A program made the position numbers and the translations under genes. 13,689 nt of DNA, from the NCBI GenBank assembly GCA_005779525.1, contig SXIZ01000115.1:1-13689 (forward strand), written 5' to 3'. The stretch is from Methylococcaceae bacterium. Lineage in GTDB: Bacteria > Pseudomonadota > Gammaproteobacteria > Methylococcales > Methylomonadaceae. The notes under the pieces are model-generated. The model did not search any database. It was not told the origin of the DNA and worked only from the letters and a program-made list of their open reading frames with translations. Below, one piece after another: positions 12,381 through 13,689 of the stretch; position 1 is the first letter of the stretch; every line of letters starts with the position of its first letter.

Positions 12381-13689
12381 TTAATAGATGATATTTGCCG
12401 TTTTGAGTTGTAAATAAATCTCATCTAAGCTCAATGTATCGGTATCAAAACTGTGTGCAGTCAATTCCGCTTCTGCGTTAACACATAGACACAATAAACC
12501 CGCATTCACTAAGGCCTGAATGGCGAGAGCCTCGATTTGGGTTTCGAGTACGCTACACGCGTGACCATTATCAAACAATTTTCTTTCTAATAAGTAGGCG
12601 TCGGTCGCGGCGTTTTCGCCTACTAAATTCAAGCTGCAAGGCGTTTGTCCATAGCGAGCGGCACGGTCTGCAGGGCTGACGGTTTGTAAATGATTGGCAT
12701 CTGCACTGCCAGTGATCATTCCCGCGCCAACGGTAATATTGCTTAAACGGTCAATCACGATAAAAGCGCCTGTACCCTTAATTTGTTGGTAGGTATCAAA
12801 CACAATCGGGGCATTAACGCTGACGGTACAATGGCCGATTTCATTTAATTTCAGGGCATTGGCATCATGATGATCCAAGGTGTTGACATCAATACGATGA
12901 TGGATGATCGATACCGATCCCGGCACGGTACGCGTGGCTAATTTGATTAAGTATTGTTTACCGGGGGTCAATGCTTGCTCAGCCATCCAAACGATACTGG
13001 CTTTAAATTTATCATCGACTAATGGGGCGCGGCTTTGTTTACCAATGAGCATATCGCCGCGACTGACATCAATTTCATCCTCTAGCGTCAAGGTGACAGC
13101 CATCGGGGCAAAGGCCTGTTGTAATTCACCGTCATAAGTGACAATGGTTTTGATTTTACTGCTTTTGCCAGAGGGGAGCGCGGTAATGCTATCGCCTTTT
13201 TGGAAAATACCACTGGCAACTGTGCCACAAAAACCGCGGAAATCTAAATTTGGGCGATTGACATACTGTACCGGGAAGCGGGCATCAGTAAAGTTACGGT
13301 CACTTGCAATTTCGATGGTATTCAGCGTTTCCATCAGCGGTTGCCCGGTAAACCACGGCATAAATTGACTGGGATTGACGACATTGTCACCATCTAACGC
13401 TGACATCGGGATAAAGCGGATATCATGTAAATCCAGGGTTGCTACAAATGCCAAGTAATCTGCGCGGATTGCGTTAAAGGTGGCTTCACTGTACTCAACC
13501 AAATCCATTTTATTCACGGCCACGATGATATGACGAATACCTAATAACGACGCAATAAAGCTGTGGCGTTTGGTTTGGGTTTGCACGCCAAAACGTGCAT
13601 CAATCAAAATAACCGCCAAATCACAGCTAGAGGCACCCGTTGCCATATTACGGGTGTATTGTTCGTGGCCTGGGGTGTCAGCAATAATA
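12381..13689 (-). CDS. cysN: Sulfate adenylyltransferase subunit 1 CysN (5' part outside window)
   Basis: CysN is the GTPase subunit that drives ATP sulfurylase (CysD) to make adenosine 5'-phosphosulfate in sulfate assimilation. The frame is open to the right edge, giving 435 visible residues. At the edge is the G3 motif ADTPGHEQYTRNMATGAS, then the G4 motif NKMDL and the SALDGDNV (G5) region. The two EF-Tu-like beta domains follow (FPVQYVNRP...RGFCGTVASG, then the VGAGMI region). Only the P-loop end is lost. After the last beta domain there are about 86 further residues that look like a shortened, decayed CysC domain. The gene converges on the SIR2-like gene across a perfect terminator. cysD, expected upstream, lies outside the window if present. 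Confidence 0.95.
   Translation of the reverse strand, partial: IIADTPGHEQYTRNMATGASSCDLAVILIDARFGVQTQTKRHSFIASLLGIRHIIVAVNKMDLVEYSEATFNAIRADYLAFVATLDLHDIRFIPMSALDGDNVVNPSQFMPWFTGQPLMETLNTIEIASDRNFTDARFPVQYVNRPNLDFRGFCGTVASGIFQKGDSITALPSGKSSKIKTIVTYDGELQQAFAPMAVTLTLEDEIDVSRGDMLIGKQSRAPLVDDKFKASIVWMAEQALTPGKQYLIKLATRTVPGSVSIIHHRIDVNTLDHHDANALKLNEIGHCTVSVNAPIVFDTYQQIKGTGAFIVIDRLSNITVGAGMITGSADANHLQTVSPADRAARYGQTPCSLNLVGENAATDAYLLERKLFDNGHACSVLETQIEALAIQALVNAGLLCLCVNAEAELTAHSFDTDTLSLDEIYLQLKTANIIY
12384..12641 (-). other. Degenerate APS-kinase (CysC)-like tail fused to CysN
   Basis: The tail aligns by eye with CysNC fusions. PADRAARYGQTPCSLNLVG corresponds to the linker and first strand, and ENAATDAYLLERKLFDNGHACSVLE to the P-loop helix and next strand, where GLSGAGKST is expected but no Walker A remains. 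IEALAIQALVNAGLLCLCV matches the later helix-strand of CysC, and DTDTLSLDEIYLQLKTANII the C-terminal end. The DGDNVR region and much of the middle are missing. It should not phosphorylate APS; a structural or regulatory role, or drift, is possible. Confidence 0.65.

Noticed and set aside
1..13689. tRNA, rRNA and CRISPR arrays
   Set aside because: No cloverleaf with a TTC-containing T-loop, no rRNA core sequence and no regularly spaced direct repeats were seen on either strand.

Overview
The window looks like chromosomal DNA of a Gram-negative gammaproteobacterium of moderate GC (mid-40s percent by eye). The evidence is an E. coli-like EF-P with its lysine ligase EpmA, an outer-membrane assembly and lipid A block (bamA, skp, fabZ, lpxA, rnhB), a RAYT-type transposase relic with REP-like palindromes, and a cysN gene carrying a remnant of a cysN-cysC fusion. 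GTG and TTG starts are common. The genus cannot be fixed from this sequence.

Layout. 1-58: tail of an unknown gene, followed by a terminator. 183-856: a decayed REP-associated tyrosine transposase (frameshift plus nonsense codon) between two different imperfect palindromes. 1089-2638: efp-epmA, a translation-factor gene overlapping the gene for its modifying enzyme. 2712-7705: bamA, skp, fabZ, lpxA and rnhB in the order known from enterobacteria, but without lpxD (normally between skp and fabZ) and lpxB (normally between lpxA and rnhB). 7751-8212: an unidentified four-helix membrane protein. 8221-10551 (minus strand): a cysteine-rich winged-helix regulator resembling SufR, followed by a methyl-accepting chemotaxis protein. 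10837-12324 (plus strand, divergent from the regulator): a group 1 truncated hemoglobin, then a SIR2-like protein. 12381-13689 (minus strand): the 3' part of cysN, convergent on the SIR2-like gene across a perfect bidirectional terminator.

How the genes fit together. EpmA charges Lys34 of EF-P with beta-lysine, which helps ribosomes translate proline runs. BamA and Skp deliver and insert outer-membrane proteins, FabZ supplies beta-hydroxyacyl-ACP chemistry, and LpxA starts lipid A; together they build the outer membrane. LpxA has Met at the acyl-length ruler position, which predicts C10 rather than C14 primary acyl chains.

The least conventional region is 9946-12324. The putative Fe-S regulator lies divergent from an NO-dioxygenase-type globin. 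Between them is a perfect 12+12 bp inverted repeat placed directly over a promoter-like element that reads toward the globin. The globin is followed by a SIR2-like protein whose usual catalytic His is replaced by Met. My working hypothesis is a redox- or nitric-oxide-responsive regulon. A second oddity is the end of CysN: about 86 residues that resemble an APS kinase with a ruined P-loop and a missing middle.
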